12,931 bases of DNA from Gammaproteobacteria bacterium (lineage in GTDB: Bacteria; Pseudomonadota; Gammaproteobacteria; JAJDOJ01). How positions within the stretch are numbered: the first letter of the stretch is position 1; every line of letters starts with the position of its first letter. The stretch is taken from assembly GCA_027030565.1 (NCBI GenBank), contig JALVEU010000128.1, positions 1 to 12,931 of the forward strand. The letters are read 5' to 3'. A model generated the notes under the pieces. The model worked only from the letters and a program-made list of their open reading frames with translations, had not been told where the DNA came from and ran no database searches. A program made the translations under genes and the position numbers. Positions 1 through 6,471 of the stretch are shown here, one piece after another.

Positions 1-2280
1 GAGCTCTTCGTGCTGGCCCTGGTGGAGGACAAGAGCCGAGCTGGGGAGCTGCTGCGCGAGGCGGGCGCCACCAAGTCCGCCATCGAGCAGGCCATCGAGG
101 CCATCCGGGGCGGTCAGAAGGTGGAGGATCCCAACGCCGAGGACCAGCGCCAGGCCCTGGACAAGTACACCATCGACCTCACCGAGCGGGCCGAGCAGGG
201 CAAGCTCGATCCGGTCATCGGCCGCGACGACGAGATCCGCCGCGTGGTGCAGATCCTGCAACGGCGGACCAAGAACAACCCGGTGCTCATCGGTGAGCCC
301 GGCGTGGGCAAGACCGCCATCGTGGAGGGGCTGGCCCAGCGGATCGTCAACGGCGAGGTCCCCGAGGGGCTCAAGCACAAGCGCCTGCTCGCCCTGGACA
401 TGGCCGCGCTCATCGCCGGGGCCAAGTACCGCGGCGAGTTCGAGGAGCGCCTCAAGGCCCTGCTCAACGAGATCGCCAAGGCCGAGGGCACCATCATCCT
501 GTTCATCGACGAGATCCATACGATGGTGGGCGCCGGCAAGGCCGAGGGCGCCATGGACGCGAGCAACATGTTGAAGCCTGCGCTCGCCCGCGGTGAGCTG
601 CACTGCATCGGCGCCACCACCCTGGACGAGTATCGCGAGAACATCGAGAAGGACGCCGCGCTGGAGCGGCGCTTCCAGAAGGTGCTGGTGGACGAGCCCA
701 CGGTGGAGGACACCATCGCCATCCTGCGCGGGCTCAAGGAGCGCTACGAGGTCCACCACGGGGTGGAGATCACCGACTCGGCGATCGTGGCCGCGGCGAC
801 CCTGTCGCATCGCTACATCACCGACCGCAAGCTCCCGGACAAGGCCATCGACCTCATCGACGAGGCCGCCGCGCGGATCCGCATGGAGATCGACTCCAAG
901 CCCGAGGAGATGGACAAGCTCGAGCGGCGGCTCATCCAGCTCAAGATCGAGCGCGAGGCCCTGAAGAAGGAGACCGACGAGGCCTCCAAGAAGCGCCTGG
1001 AGGCACTGGAGGAGGAGATCGCCGAGCTCGAGCGCCAGTACTCGGAGCTGGAAGAGATCTGGAAGGCCGAGAAGGCCGCGGTGCAGGGCGCTCAGCACAT
1101 CAAGGAGGAGCTGGAGCGGGCCAAGATCGAGCTGGAGGCGGCACGCCGTGCCGGCGACCTGCAGCGCATGAGCGAGCTGCAGTACGGGCGGATCCCCGAG
1201 CTGGAGCGTCAGCTCCAGGCGGCCCTGGAGGCCGAGGCCCAGGCCGAGAGCAAGACGCGCCTGCTGCGCACCAAGGTCACCGAGGAGGAGATCGCCGAGA
1301 TCGTCTCCCGGTGGACCGGAATTCCGGTGGCCAAGATGCTCGAGGGCGAACGCGAGAAGCTCCTGCACCTGGAGGAGGAGCTTCACAAGCGCGTGGTGGG
1401 CCAGGACGAGGCCATCAGCGCGGTGGCCAACGCCATCCGCCGCTCGCGCGCGGGGCTGTCCGATCCCAACCGACCCAACGGCTCGTTCCTGTTCCTCGGG
1501 CCCACGGGCGTGGGCAAGACCGAGCTGTCCAAGGCGCTGGCGGCGTTCCTCTTCGACACCGAGGATGCGCTGGTGCGCATCGACATGTCCGAGTTCATGG
1601 AGAAACACTCCGTGGCGCGGCTCATCGGTGCGCCCCCGGGCTACGTGGGCTACGAGGAGGGCGGCTATCTGACCGAGGCGGTGCGTCGCAAGCCCTATTC
1701 GGTGATCCTGCTCGATGAGGTGGAAAAGGCCCACCCGGACGTGTTCAACATCCTGCTGCAGGTGCTGGACGACGGACGGCTCACCGACGGCCATGGGCGC
1801 ACGGTGGACTTCCGCAACACGGTGGTCATCATGACCTCCAACCTCGGCTCGCAGCTCATCCAGGAGATGGCGCGCACCGGGGACTACGAGGCCATGAAGA
1901 CGGCGGTGATGGAGGTGGTGGGCCAGCACTTCCGGCCCGAGTTCATCAACCGCGTGGACGACGTGGTGGTCTTCCATCCGCTCAGCAAGGAGCAGATCCG
2001 CGAGATCACCAAGATCCAGATCGAGTACCTGCGCCGCAGGCTGCGCGAGCGCGACATGGAGCTGGAGATCTCGGATGCGGCCCTCGATCTGCTGGGCGAG
2101 GCGGGCTTCGACCCGGTCTACGGCGCCCGGCCGCTCAAGCGCGCCATCCAGCAGGAGCTGGAGAACCCGCTGGCGCAGAAGATCCTGGCCGGCGAGTTCG
2201 GACCCGAGGACGTCATCCGGGTGGACGTGCTGGACGGCCGTCTGGTCTTCAGCAAGGGCGTGCGCGCCGAAGCGGCCTGA
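1..2280 (+). CDS. clpB: ATP-dependent protein disaggregase ClpB (5'-truncated by window edge)
   Basis: This is the hexameric cytosolic AAA+ disaggregase that rescues aggregated proteins together with DnaK/DnaJ/GrpE. The reading frame is open from base 1, so the gene begins outside the window. 759 residues are visible. Compared with the ~857-residue enteric protein, about 105 residues of the N-terminal substrate-binding domain are missing. Numbering from base 1, the first Walker A is GEPGVGKT at residues 98-105, followed by Walker B LFIDEIHT. A long Glu/Lys/Arg-rich coiled coil (bases ~900-1260) is the ClpB-specific M domain that distinguishes it from ClpA and ClpC. The second Walker A is GPTGVGKT at 500-507, with Walker B ILLDEVEKAHPD and the C-terminal small domain (DPVYGARPLKRAIQ). 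No key residue is missing. A hairpin terminator follows directly. The promoter is outside the window, so heat-shock control cannot be judged. Confidence 0.98.
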   Translation, partial: ELFVLALVEDKSRAGELLREAGATKSAIEQAIEAIRGGQKVEDPNAEDQRQALDKYTIDLTERAEQGKLDPVIGRDDEIRRVVQILQRRTKNNPVLIGEPGVGKTAIVEGLAQRIVNGEVPEGLKHKRLLALDMAALIAGAKYRGEFEERLKALLNEIAKAEGTIILFIDEIHTMVGAGKAEGAMDASNMLKPALARGELHCIGATTLDEYRENIEKDAALERRFQKVLVDEPTVEDTIAILRGLKERYEVHHGVEITDSAIVAAATLSHRYITDRKLPDKAIDLIDEAAARIRMEIDSKPEEMDKLERRLIQLKIEREALKKETDEASKKRLEALEEEIAELERQYSELEEIWKAEKAAVQGAQHIKEELERAKIELEAARRAGDLQRMSELQYGRIPELERQLQAALEAEAQAESKTRLLRTKVTEEEIAEIVSRWTGIPVAKMLEGEREKLLHLEEELHKRVVGQDEAISAVANAIRRSRAGLSDPNRPNGSFLFLGPTGVGKTELSKALAAFLFDTEDALVRIDMSEFMEKHSVARLIGAPPGYVGYEEGGYLTEAVRRKPYSVILLDEVEKAHPDVFNILLQVLDDGRLTDGHGRTVDFRNTVVIMTSNLGSQLIQEMARTGDYEAMKTAVMEVVGQHFRPEFINRVDDVVVFHPLSKEQIREITKIQIEYLRRRLRERDMELEISDAALDLLGEAGFDPVYGARPLKRAIQQELENPLAQKILAGEFGPEDVIRVDVLDGRLVFSKGVRAEAA

Positions 2281-2303
2281 TCCCCCGGTCGGGCACCAGT
2301 GTG

Positions 2304-2338
2304 GACCCCGTCCCCGCATCGCGGGGCGGGGTCTTTTC
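2304..2338 (+). terminator. Rho-independent terminator of clpB
   Basis: A GC-rich hairpin starts 24 bases after the clpB stop. The arm GACCCCG-T-CCCCGC (2304-2317) pairs with GCGGGGCGGGGTC (2321-2333) across an ATC loop, with a single bulged T. A short T tract (TCTTTTC) follows. The very stable 13-bp stem compensates for the modest U run. It separates clpB from mazG. Confidence 0.85.
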
Positions 2339-2399
2339 GTGCGCGCCGTGCGACAATGCGGCCCTCGCGCCACCCGCATGTACACCGTGAACCCAGCCC

Positions 2400-3203
2400 A
2401 TGGACAATCTCTGCCGCCTCGCCGTGATCATGGCCCAGCTCCGGGATCCGGAGTTCGGGTGCCCCTGGGATCTCAAGCAGGACTTCCGCGACATCGCCAC
2501 CCACACCCTGGAGGAGGCCTACGAGGTGGTGGAGGCCATCGAGCGGGAGGATTGGGCAGAACTCCTCGAGGAGTTGGGTGACCTGCTGTTCCAGGTCTAC
2601 TACCACGCCCAGATCGCCCGCGAACGGGACCTATTCGACCTGGAGGACGTGGCGCGGGCGGTGGGCAACAAGCTGGTGGCGCGCCACCCCCATGTGTTCG
2701 GCGAACTGCCGGCTGGGGACGACGCGGCCCTGCGCGAGGCCTGGGAACGGCGCAAGGCCGAGGAGCGTCGCGCCAAGGGCATGGGAGACAGCCACATGGA
2801 CGGCGTGGCCCTCGCGCTGCCGGCGCTCACCCGGGCGAAGAAGCTGCAGGCCCGGGCGGCCCGTGCCGGCTTCGACTGGGCGGGACCCGAAGGGGTGATG
2901 GACAAGATCCGCGAAGAGCTGGCCGAGCTGGAGCAGGCCAGGCGGAGGGGCGGGCGCGCGCAGATCGAGGAGGAGATCGGCGATCTGTTGTTCTCGGTGG
3001 TGAACCTGGCCCGGCACCTGGACGTGGATCCCGAGCAGGCCCTGCGCGCGGCCAACCGCAAGTTCGAGCGCCGGTTCCGGGCCGTGGAGGAACGGGCGAA
3101 GGCCGAGGGCCGGTCGCCGGAGCAACTGGATCCGCAGGCACTGGACGCTCATTGGGAGGCGGTGAAGGCGGCCGAAGGGCGGACCCCGGAGAAAAGCGAC
3201 TGA
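2400..3203 (+). CDS. mazG: Nucleoside triphosphate pyrophosphohydrolase MazG
   Basis: MazG hydrolyses NTPs and dNTPs to the monophosphate and PPi in the cytoplasm. In E. coli it is linked to lowering (p)ppGpp and to clearing abnormal nucleotides. The 267-residue length matches the two-domain enteric form (~263). The N-terminal domain opens with RDPEFGCPWD (residues 15-24) and has the metal-binding EExxE...ExxD pattern at E38, E39, E42, E58 and D61 (GDLLFQV). The C-terminal domain repeats it as EELAELE...EEEIGDLLFSVVNLARH, followed by the conserved KFERRFRAVE. The ATG has no clear Shine-Dalgarno. It is the first in-frame start and gives the standard family N-terminus. A GACAAT at 2352-2357 could be a -10, but no -35 is visible. 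The gene is convergent with lptD; the two stops are 17 bases apart. Confidence 0.96.
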   Translation: MDNLCRLAVIMAQLRDPEFGCPWDLKQDFRDIATHTLEEAYEVVEAIEREDWAELLEELGDLLFQVYYHAQIARERDLFDLEDVARAVGNKLVARHPHVFGELPAGDDAALREAWERRKAEERRAKGMGDSHMDGVALALPALTRAKKLQARAARAGFDWAGPEGVMDKIREELAELEQARRRGGRAQIEEEIGDLLFSVVNLARHLDVDPEQALRAANRKFERRFRAVEERAKAEGRSPEQLDPQALDAHWEAVKAAEGRTPEKSD

Positions 3204-3220
3204 CCGCTTGCGGCACCTTC

Positions 3221-5389
3221 TCAATAGCCGTTGGGCAGATAGCCGACCACTTCGCGCGCCAGCAACTCGTCGATGTCGTTGCCGATGCTGGTGAAGCCCT
3301 TGAGCACGATCTGGAACTGGAAGCTGTCGTTGTAGGGGTCCTCACCCAGATCGCCGCGGAACACGCGCCGGAACGCCAGGCGCACCGCCCAGCAGCAGGT
3401 GTCGTATTCCAGCGCGGCCAGTGCATCCTGGGTGTTGTCGTTGCGCAGGTCGTAGCTCCAGCGCCCGACGCCACGCAGATGGCGGGTGATGGGCAGGGCC
3501 ATGGAGACGTCGAACAGCTGCAGGATCCCGAAGCGTTCCCGGTAGCCGAGGTTGAACAGACGCGCCTGCGGGTCGCGGTAGCGCATGGCCACCGCTGCCC
3601 GGTCCAGGAAGCCCCCCTCCGGGTTCCATTGCAGTTCCCCCTGCAGCCGCCAGCCGCCCCCGAACTCCGCGAACGCCTCGCCCACCAGGTTGGAGAATCG
3701 GCCCGTGTCCGGAGGTTGACCGGGCAAGGTCACCCGGCGGTCTGCGAAGTACACGATCTGGCCGATGCCGCCGCCGGCCAGAAGGCGCCCGCTGGCCGGC
3801 TCCAGGAGGGCGCTCTCCAGGGCCAGTGTCAGCTGATTGGCGTCGCCCACGCGGTCGGCGCCGGTGAACCGGTTGTTGCGGAAGAGCTGGGCGTAGCTGA
3901 AGTCGAAGGCGTTGGTGTCGAAGATGGGGATGTCGTCCTGTGCTTCGAAGGGCACGTACAGGTAGCGCAGCCGGGGCTCCAGGGTCTGCACCAGGGTCCC
4001 CCCTTGCCACAGCCGCTCCAGGGTCACCCCCGCCTCCAGGGCGCCGTAGGGCAGCGCCCGCATGGGGTGCCGCTCCCCCGAGGTGTCGTCGAGGGCGTAG
4101 GTCGTGAAGCGGAACCCCGCCTCGGGCGTCAGGTGCCAGGCCGGACGCTCCAACGGGCGGCGGGCCTCCAGCGCGCCGTCCAGGCGCATGCCCGTGAGCC
4201 GTACCGCATGGTCGAAACGGACCCATTCGCCGTGATACGCCAGGTCCAGGCCCCAGGGTCCGGTGGGGTCCCGGCCCAGCAGGTCGAGGCGCGGAAGCCG
4301 GCGATAGGGGAAATTGCGCGGTGCGATACCGGGATCGACGGTCTGGAAGTCCTGCACCTGTCCCAGCAGGCGCCAGGTGTCGGCCGAGTACTGGAGATTG
4401 GCATGGCGCTCCAGATGGGTGCGGCTGGTCTGGCCGAGGGTGTCGCCCAGGTCCGTGAAATACTGTGTGTCCGACACGGACTGGTAGTGCAGGTCCGCCA
4501 TCCAGCGGCGTGTGAGTCGCGACCGGTGCCGGTAGTCGATGCGCGAACGCAGCCGATCGGCCTTGCGGTCGTCGAGTAAGGCCACGCCCAGCTCCCCATG
4601 ATGGCCCGGGAGCAGGTAGCGCAGCTCTCCGATGCCCTGGACGCCGCGCTCGCTGAGGTAGCGTCCGGTCAGTGTAGCGTCGTAATTGGGGGCCAGGTTC
4701 AAGTACAGGGGCAGCACGAACTCGAGGCCCGAACGCGAGGTGCTGCCGATGCTGGGCGTCAGCAGGCCGCTGCGGCGGCGGTCGTCCAGAGGGAAGCGCA
4801 CGTAGGGTGCATAGAGCACCGGCACATCGCCGACCTCGAAGCGGGCGTGGGTGGCGGTGCCCAGCCCCGAGGCCTGGTCGAGCTTCACCCGCGCGGCGAC
4901 CAGCTTCCAGTCCTCGTCGCCCGCCGGGCAGGTGGTGAAGCTCGCCCGGGTGAGGTCCAGGACGCCGGATCGGTCGCGCCGGACTTCGGCCGCCTCCCCG
5001 TGGGCGTGACGGCTGCTGACGCGATAGCGTGCCCGCTCGATGTGCAGGGCCCCACTGTCCAGGTGCAGCATGCCCTGGGGGGCTTCCACCGTGAGGTCGT
5101 CCTCGTGGAACAGCGCCCCGCCCCGGGCGTGCAGGAGGTGGTTTCGGGCGTCGTATTCGATGGTCTCGGCTCGCAGGTACCGGTCGCCCTCGATGGCCTC
5201 GGCGTCGCCGCTGAACAGCGCACGGCCGTCCAGATAGTGGGCGAGGGAGGAGCGGATCTCGACCCGGCCCGGCTCGCCCGTGGGAAACCGCGGTGGCGTC
5301 TCCGGCGGGCAGGCGTCCCACAACCCCCGGGCGTGCACGGCGCCATGCAGTACGAAGAGCAGCAGGGTGGCAGACAGGCGTGGGCGCAC
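3221..5389 (-). CDS. lptD: LPS-assembly outer-membrane protein LptD
   Basis: LptD is the 26-strand beta-barrel that, with lipoprotein LptE, inserts LPS into the outer leaflet. I chose the GTG at 5389: it has a GGGGGA Shine-Dalgarno just upstream and begins a signal peptide (VRPRLSATLLLFVLHGAVHA, then RGLWDAC). The resulting length is 722 residues (E. coli 784). The mature N-terminus is the OstA/LptA-like jellyroll (YLDGRALFSGDAEAIEGDRYL...). The barrel begins around the diagnostic SGLLTPSIGSTSRSGLEF and PNYDATLTGRYLSERG. All four disulfide cysteines are present: C27, C154 (TTCPAGDEDW) and the C665-C666 pair (TCCWAVRLAF). These correspond to E. coli C31, C173, C724 and C725. It therefore looks fully functional. 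Unlike the common lptD-surA-pdxA-rsmA arrangement, the gene stands alone here with mazG convergent at its 3' end. Confidence 0.95.
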   Translation of the reverse strand: MRPRLSATLLLFVLHGAVHARGLWDACPPETPPRFPTGEPGRVEIRSSLAHYLDGRALFSGDAEAIEGDRYLRAETIEYDARNHLLHARGGALFHEDDLTVEAPQGMLHLDSGALHIERARYRVSSRHAHGEAAEVRRDRSGVLDLTRASFTTCPAGDEDWKLVAARVKLDQASGLGTATHARFEVGDVPVLYAPYVRFPLDDRRRSGLLTPSIGSTSRSGLEFVLPLYLNLAPNYDATLTGRYLSERGVQGIGELRYLLPGHHGELGVALLDDRKADRLRSRIDYRHRSRLTRRWMADLHYQSVSDTQYFTDLGDTLGQTSRTHLERHANLQYSADTWRLLGQVQDFQTVDPGIAPRNFPYRRLPRLDLLGRDPTGPWGLDLAYHGEWVRFDHAVRLTGMRLDGALEARRPLERPAWHLTPEAGFRFTTYALDDTSGERHPMRALPYGALEAGVTLERLWQGGTLVQTLEPRLRYLYVPFEAQDDIPIFDTNAFDFSYAQLFRNNRFTGADRVGDANQLTLALESALLEPASGRLLAGGGIGQIVYFADRRVTLPGQPPDTGRFSNLVGEAFAEFGGGWRLQGELQWNPEGGFLDRAAVAMRYRDPQARLFNLGYRERFGILQLFDVSMALPITRHLRGVGRWSYDLRNDNTQDALAALEYDTCCWAVRLAFRRVFRGDLGEDPYNDSFQFQIVLKGFTSIGNDIDELLAREVVGYLPNGY

Positions 5390-5419
5390 AGATTCCCCCG
5401 ATGGGACGACGGGCGAGAA

Positions 5420-5448
5420 GTTATACCTGCTTCGGCACGGGTTTTCAC
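5420..5448 (-). promoter_or_regulatory. Predicted sigma70 promoter of lptD
   Basis: On the minus strand a TATAAC -10 (5425-5420, 5/6 match) lies 17 bases from a GTGAAA -35 (5448-5443, 4/6 match). Transcription would start near 5413, about 24 bases before the GTG at 5389. The position also argues against the upstream in-frame GTG at 5452, which would lie upstream of the promoter. Confidence 0.6.
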
Positions 5449-5464
5449 ACACGCTCCGCGCCCA

Positions 5465-5482
5465 TGTAGGAAACGCCCTACG
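5465..5482. promoter_or_regulatory. GacA/UvrY-type upstream activating palindrome
   Basis: TGTAGG-AAACGC-CCTACG is an imperfect inverted repeat with a 6-base spacer. The symmetry extends to CATGTAGG (5463-5470) against CCTACGTG (5477-5484), with one mismatch. It resembles the published GacA/SirA/UvrY upstream activating sequence (TGTAAG-N6-CTTACA) found before csrB, csrC, rsmX, rsmY and rsmZ. Spacer length is identical, and the outer bases match apart from the final A to G and the central A-T to G-C pair. It lies 70-90 bases before the GGA-rich predicted RNA and about 60 bases before the predicted lptD start on the other strand. Assignment to a GacA orthologue is inference; no regulator gene is in the window. 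Confidence 0.65.
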
Positions 5483-5549
5483 TGACGAGTTGCGCTGCGA
5501 CTACGTCCGGCGCCGGATCGGTCCGATGTCGTCCAACCGCGGGAATCCG

Positions 5550-5555
5550 CACAAT
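5550..5555 (+). promoter_or_regulatory. Candidate -10 element of the GGA-rich small RNA
   Basis: CACAAT (4/6 to TATAAT) resembles the -10 candidates TACAAT (mrdA) and GACAAT (mazG) in this window. No -35 is recognisable 16-18 bases upstream, as would be expected for an activator-dependent promoter. If used, transcription would start near 5562. That would leave out the 5' arm of the first predicted hairpin (5556-5560), so the true -10 may lie further upstream. Confidence 0.3.
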
Positions 5556-5751
5556 GGTCTACAAGGAAGGCGCAGACCGGAGACGTTCCAGGGACGGCCA
5601 GGGCGGGCCGCATGGGACAGGGAAGGTGGCGCCGACGGCATCTCCCCGGGGCGCATGGATGGACCCGGCAGGTGGCAGGGAGCCCATGGACGCAGCGACA
5701 CCTCTGGCAGGGACGGAACTGGCCCGGCACCATGTGCCGGGCATTTTTTTT
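5556..5751 (+). ncRNA. CsrB/RsmZ-family CsrA-sequestering small RNA (predicted)
   Basis: This is probably a sponge RNA that titrates the post-transcriptional regulator CsrA/RsmA. The plus strand has 11 GGA triplets (starting at 5565, 5579, 5592, 5615, 5621, 5657, 5661, 5679, 5688, 5711 and 5715) but only 2 TCC. Eight are in the ANGGA context: one AAGGA, four AGGGA (CAGGGA at 5589, 5618, 5676 and 5708) and three AUGGA. The first site reads UACAAGGA (5560-5567), matching the CsrA SELEX core, in the loop of a GGUCU/AGACC stem (5556-5560 with 5574-5578). Another AGGGA sits in a small GGC/GCC hairpin loop (5674-5684). The element ends in a strong intrinsic terminator. A GacA-like palindrome lies upstream. 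The size of about 190 nt falls between RsmY/RsmZ (~120 nt) and CsrB (~360 nt). The 5' end is uncertain (about 5500-5562). Which Rfam family it would match, if any, cannot be settled by eye. Confidence 0.82.
5722..5751 (+). terminator. Strong intrinsic terminator of the small RNA
   Basis: A perfect 9-bp stem, GCCCGGCAC (5722-5730) with GTGCCGGGC (5734-5742), has a CAT loop and is followed by A and eight T residues (5744-5751). The U tract is on the plus strand only, so it ends a plus-strand transcript. The only upstream plus-strand candidate is the GGA-rich RNA, because lptD is transcribed away on the minus strand. ppa starts 62 bases further on. Confidence 0.93.
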
Positions 5752-5812
5752 GCCTGCGTAGTAAGATTCCGCGCCTGCGATCCCGACGCGGACCTCCAGG
5801 AGATCCCGGCCC

Positions 5813-6424
5813 ATGAGTTTTCCACCGCCTTTCTACCGCTGGCGTCCCCACCCCTGGCACGGCCTCGACGTGGGCCCGGACGCCCCCGCCGTGGTGCATG
5901 CCTACATCGAGATGACGCCGGTCGATACGATGAAGTATGAGCTCGACAAGATCACCGGGTACTGCCGCGTGGACCGCCCGCAGCGCACCTCTTCGCTGCC
6001 CCCGACGCTCTATGGTCTGATTCCCCGCACCTACTGTGGGCGCCGCGTCTCCTCGCTGATGGAGGGCGCCGTCAAGGGCGACAGGGACCCGCTCGACATC
6101 TGTGTGCTGAGCGAGCGCACCATCGCCCGCTCCGACGTGATCATCAACGCCCGGGTGGTGGGCGGGCTACCCATGAACGATCACGGCGAGGCCGACGACA
6201 AGATCATCGCGGTGCTCGAGAACGATCCCCTCTGGGGCAAGGTTGAGGACATCGAGGACCTGCCCCCGGCCCTGGTCGAGCGGCTGACCCACTATTTCCT
6301 CACCTACAAGCTTCGTCCCGGGGAAGCCACCGGGGTGTCCATCGACCACGTCTATGGGCGCGACCGCGCCTTCGAGGTGATCGAAGCGGCCATGGCCGAC
6401 TACGAGGAAGAATACGGCGGTTGA
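5813..6424 (+). CDS. ppa: Inorganic pyrophosphatase (family I)
   Basis: This cytoplasmic Mg2+-dependent enzyme hydrolyses PPi to two phosphates, pulling biosynthetic reactions forward. The 203 residues exceed the E. coli protein (176). The extra length is partly an N-terminal extension with a HPWHGLDVG motif and partly an insertion before the metal loop. Catalytic features are K41-YELDK-K46, VDR, and the signature GDRDPLD with metal-binding D90, D92 and D95. D128-D129-K130 (EADDKIIAV) follow, and a YKLRPGEA segment lies near the end. AGGAGA (5798-5803) lies 9 bases before the ATG and supports the start. TAAGAT at 5762-5767 may be the -10 of its own promoter, just after the small-RNA terminator; no good -35 is visible. 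The stop codon overlaps the predicted -35 of the mrdA promoter. Confidence 0.95.
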   Translation: MSFPPPFYRWRPHPWHGLDVGPDAPAVVHAYIEMTPVDTMKYELDKITGYCRVDRPQRTSSLPPTLYGLIPRTYCGRRVSSLMEGAVKGDRDPLDICVLSERTIARSDVIINARVVGGLPMNDHGEADDKIIAVLENDPLWGKVEDIEDLPPALVERLTHYFLTYKLRPGEATGVSIDHVYGRDRAFEVIEAAMADYEEEYGG

Positions 6425-6448
6425 AGCCTCGGCGCGAAGCCCTACAAT
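6421..6448 (+). promoter_or_regulatory. Predicted sigma70 promoter of the mrdA cluster
   Basis: TTGAAG (6421-6426, 4/6) and TACAAT (6443-6448, 5/6) are separated by 16 bases. The expected start site near 6455 leaves a short leader of about 17 bases to the mrdA ATG. The -35 hexamer contains the TGA stop of ppa, so the elongation/peptidoglycan cluster would have its own promoter starting exactly where ppa ends. Confidence 0.6.
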
Positions 6449-6471
6449 GCGGGTGAGTCCGCCGTATCCCG

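Noticed and set aside
2334..2357. Promoter for mazG using GACAAT (2352-2357)
   Set aside because: The -10 is plausible but no -35 is found at 15-19 bases spacing, and the region overlaps the clpB terminator.
3194..3209. Hairpin AAGCG/CGCTT across the mazG stop as a terminator for lptD or mazG
   Set aside because: Only 5 bp, and the T run is just TTTTC on the minus strand. Too weak to call, although some element must end these convergent transcripts.
5387..5452. GTG at 5452 as the lptD start
   Set aside because: It lies upstream of the predicted promoter, has no ribosome site, and would bury the signal peptide behind 21 extra residues.
3152..5485. Long plus-strand open frames opposite lptD (3152-4579 and 4598-5485)
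   Set aside because: They are antisense shadows of a gene with clear LptD motifs and all conserved cysteines. Their translations are low-complexity Val/Gln/Gly-rich and unrecognisable.
5485..5751. 6S RNA or a riboswitch for ppa in the gap
   Set aside because: There is no long rod-like closing helix as in 6S RNA and no recognisable riboswitch core. The repeated GGA motifs point to CsrA binding.
5482..5940. Overlapping open frames on both strands across the lptD-ppa gap (plus 5482-5940, plus 5280-5816, minus 5501-5899)
   Set aside because: They overlap each other, run into ppa or lptD, match no family I recognise, and are expected in GC-rich DNA. The intrinsic terminator and strand-biased GGA pattern explain the gap better.
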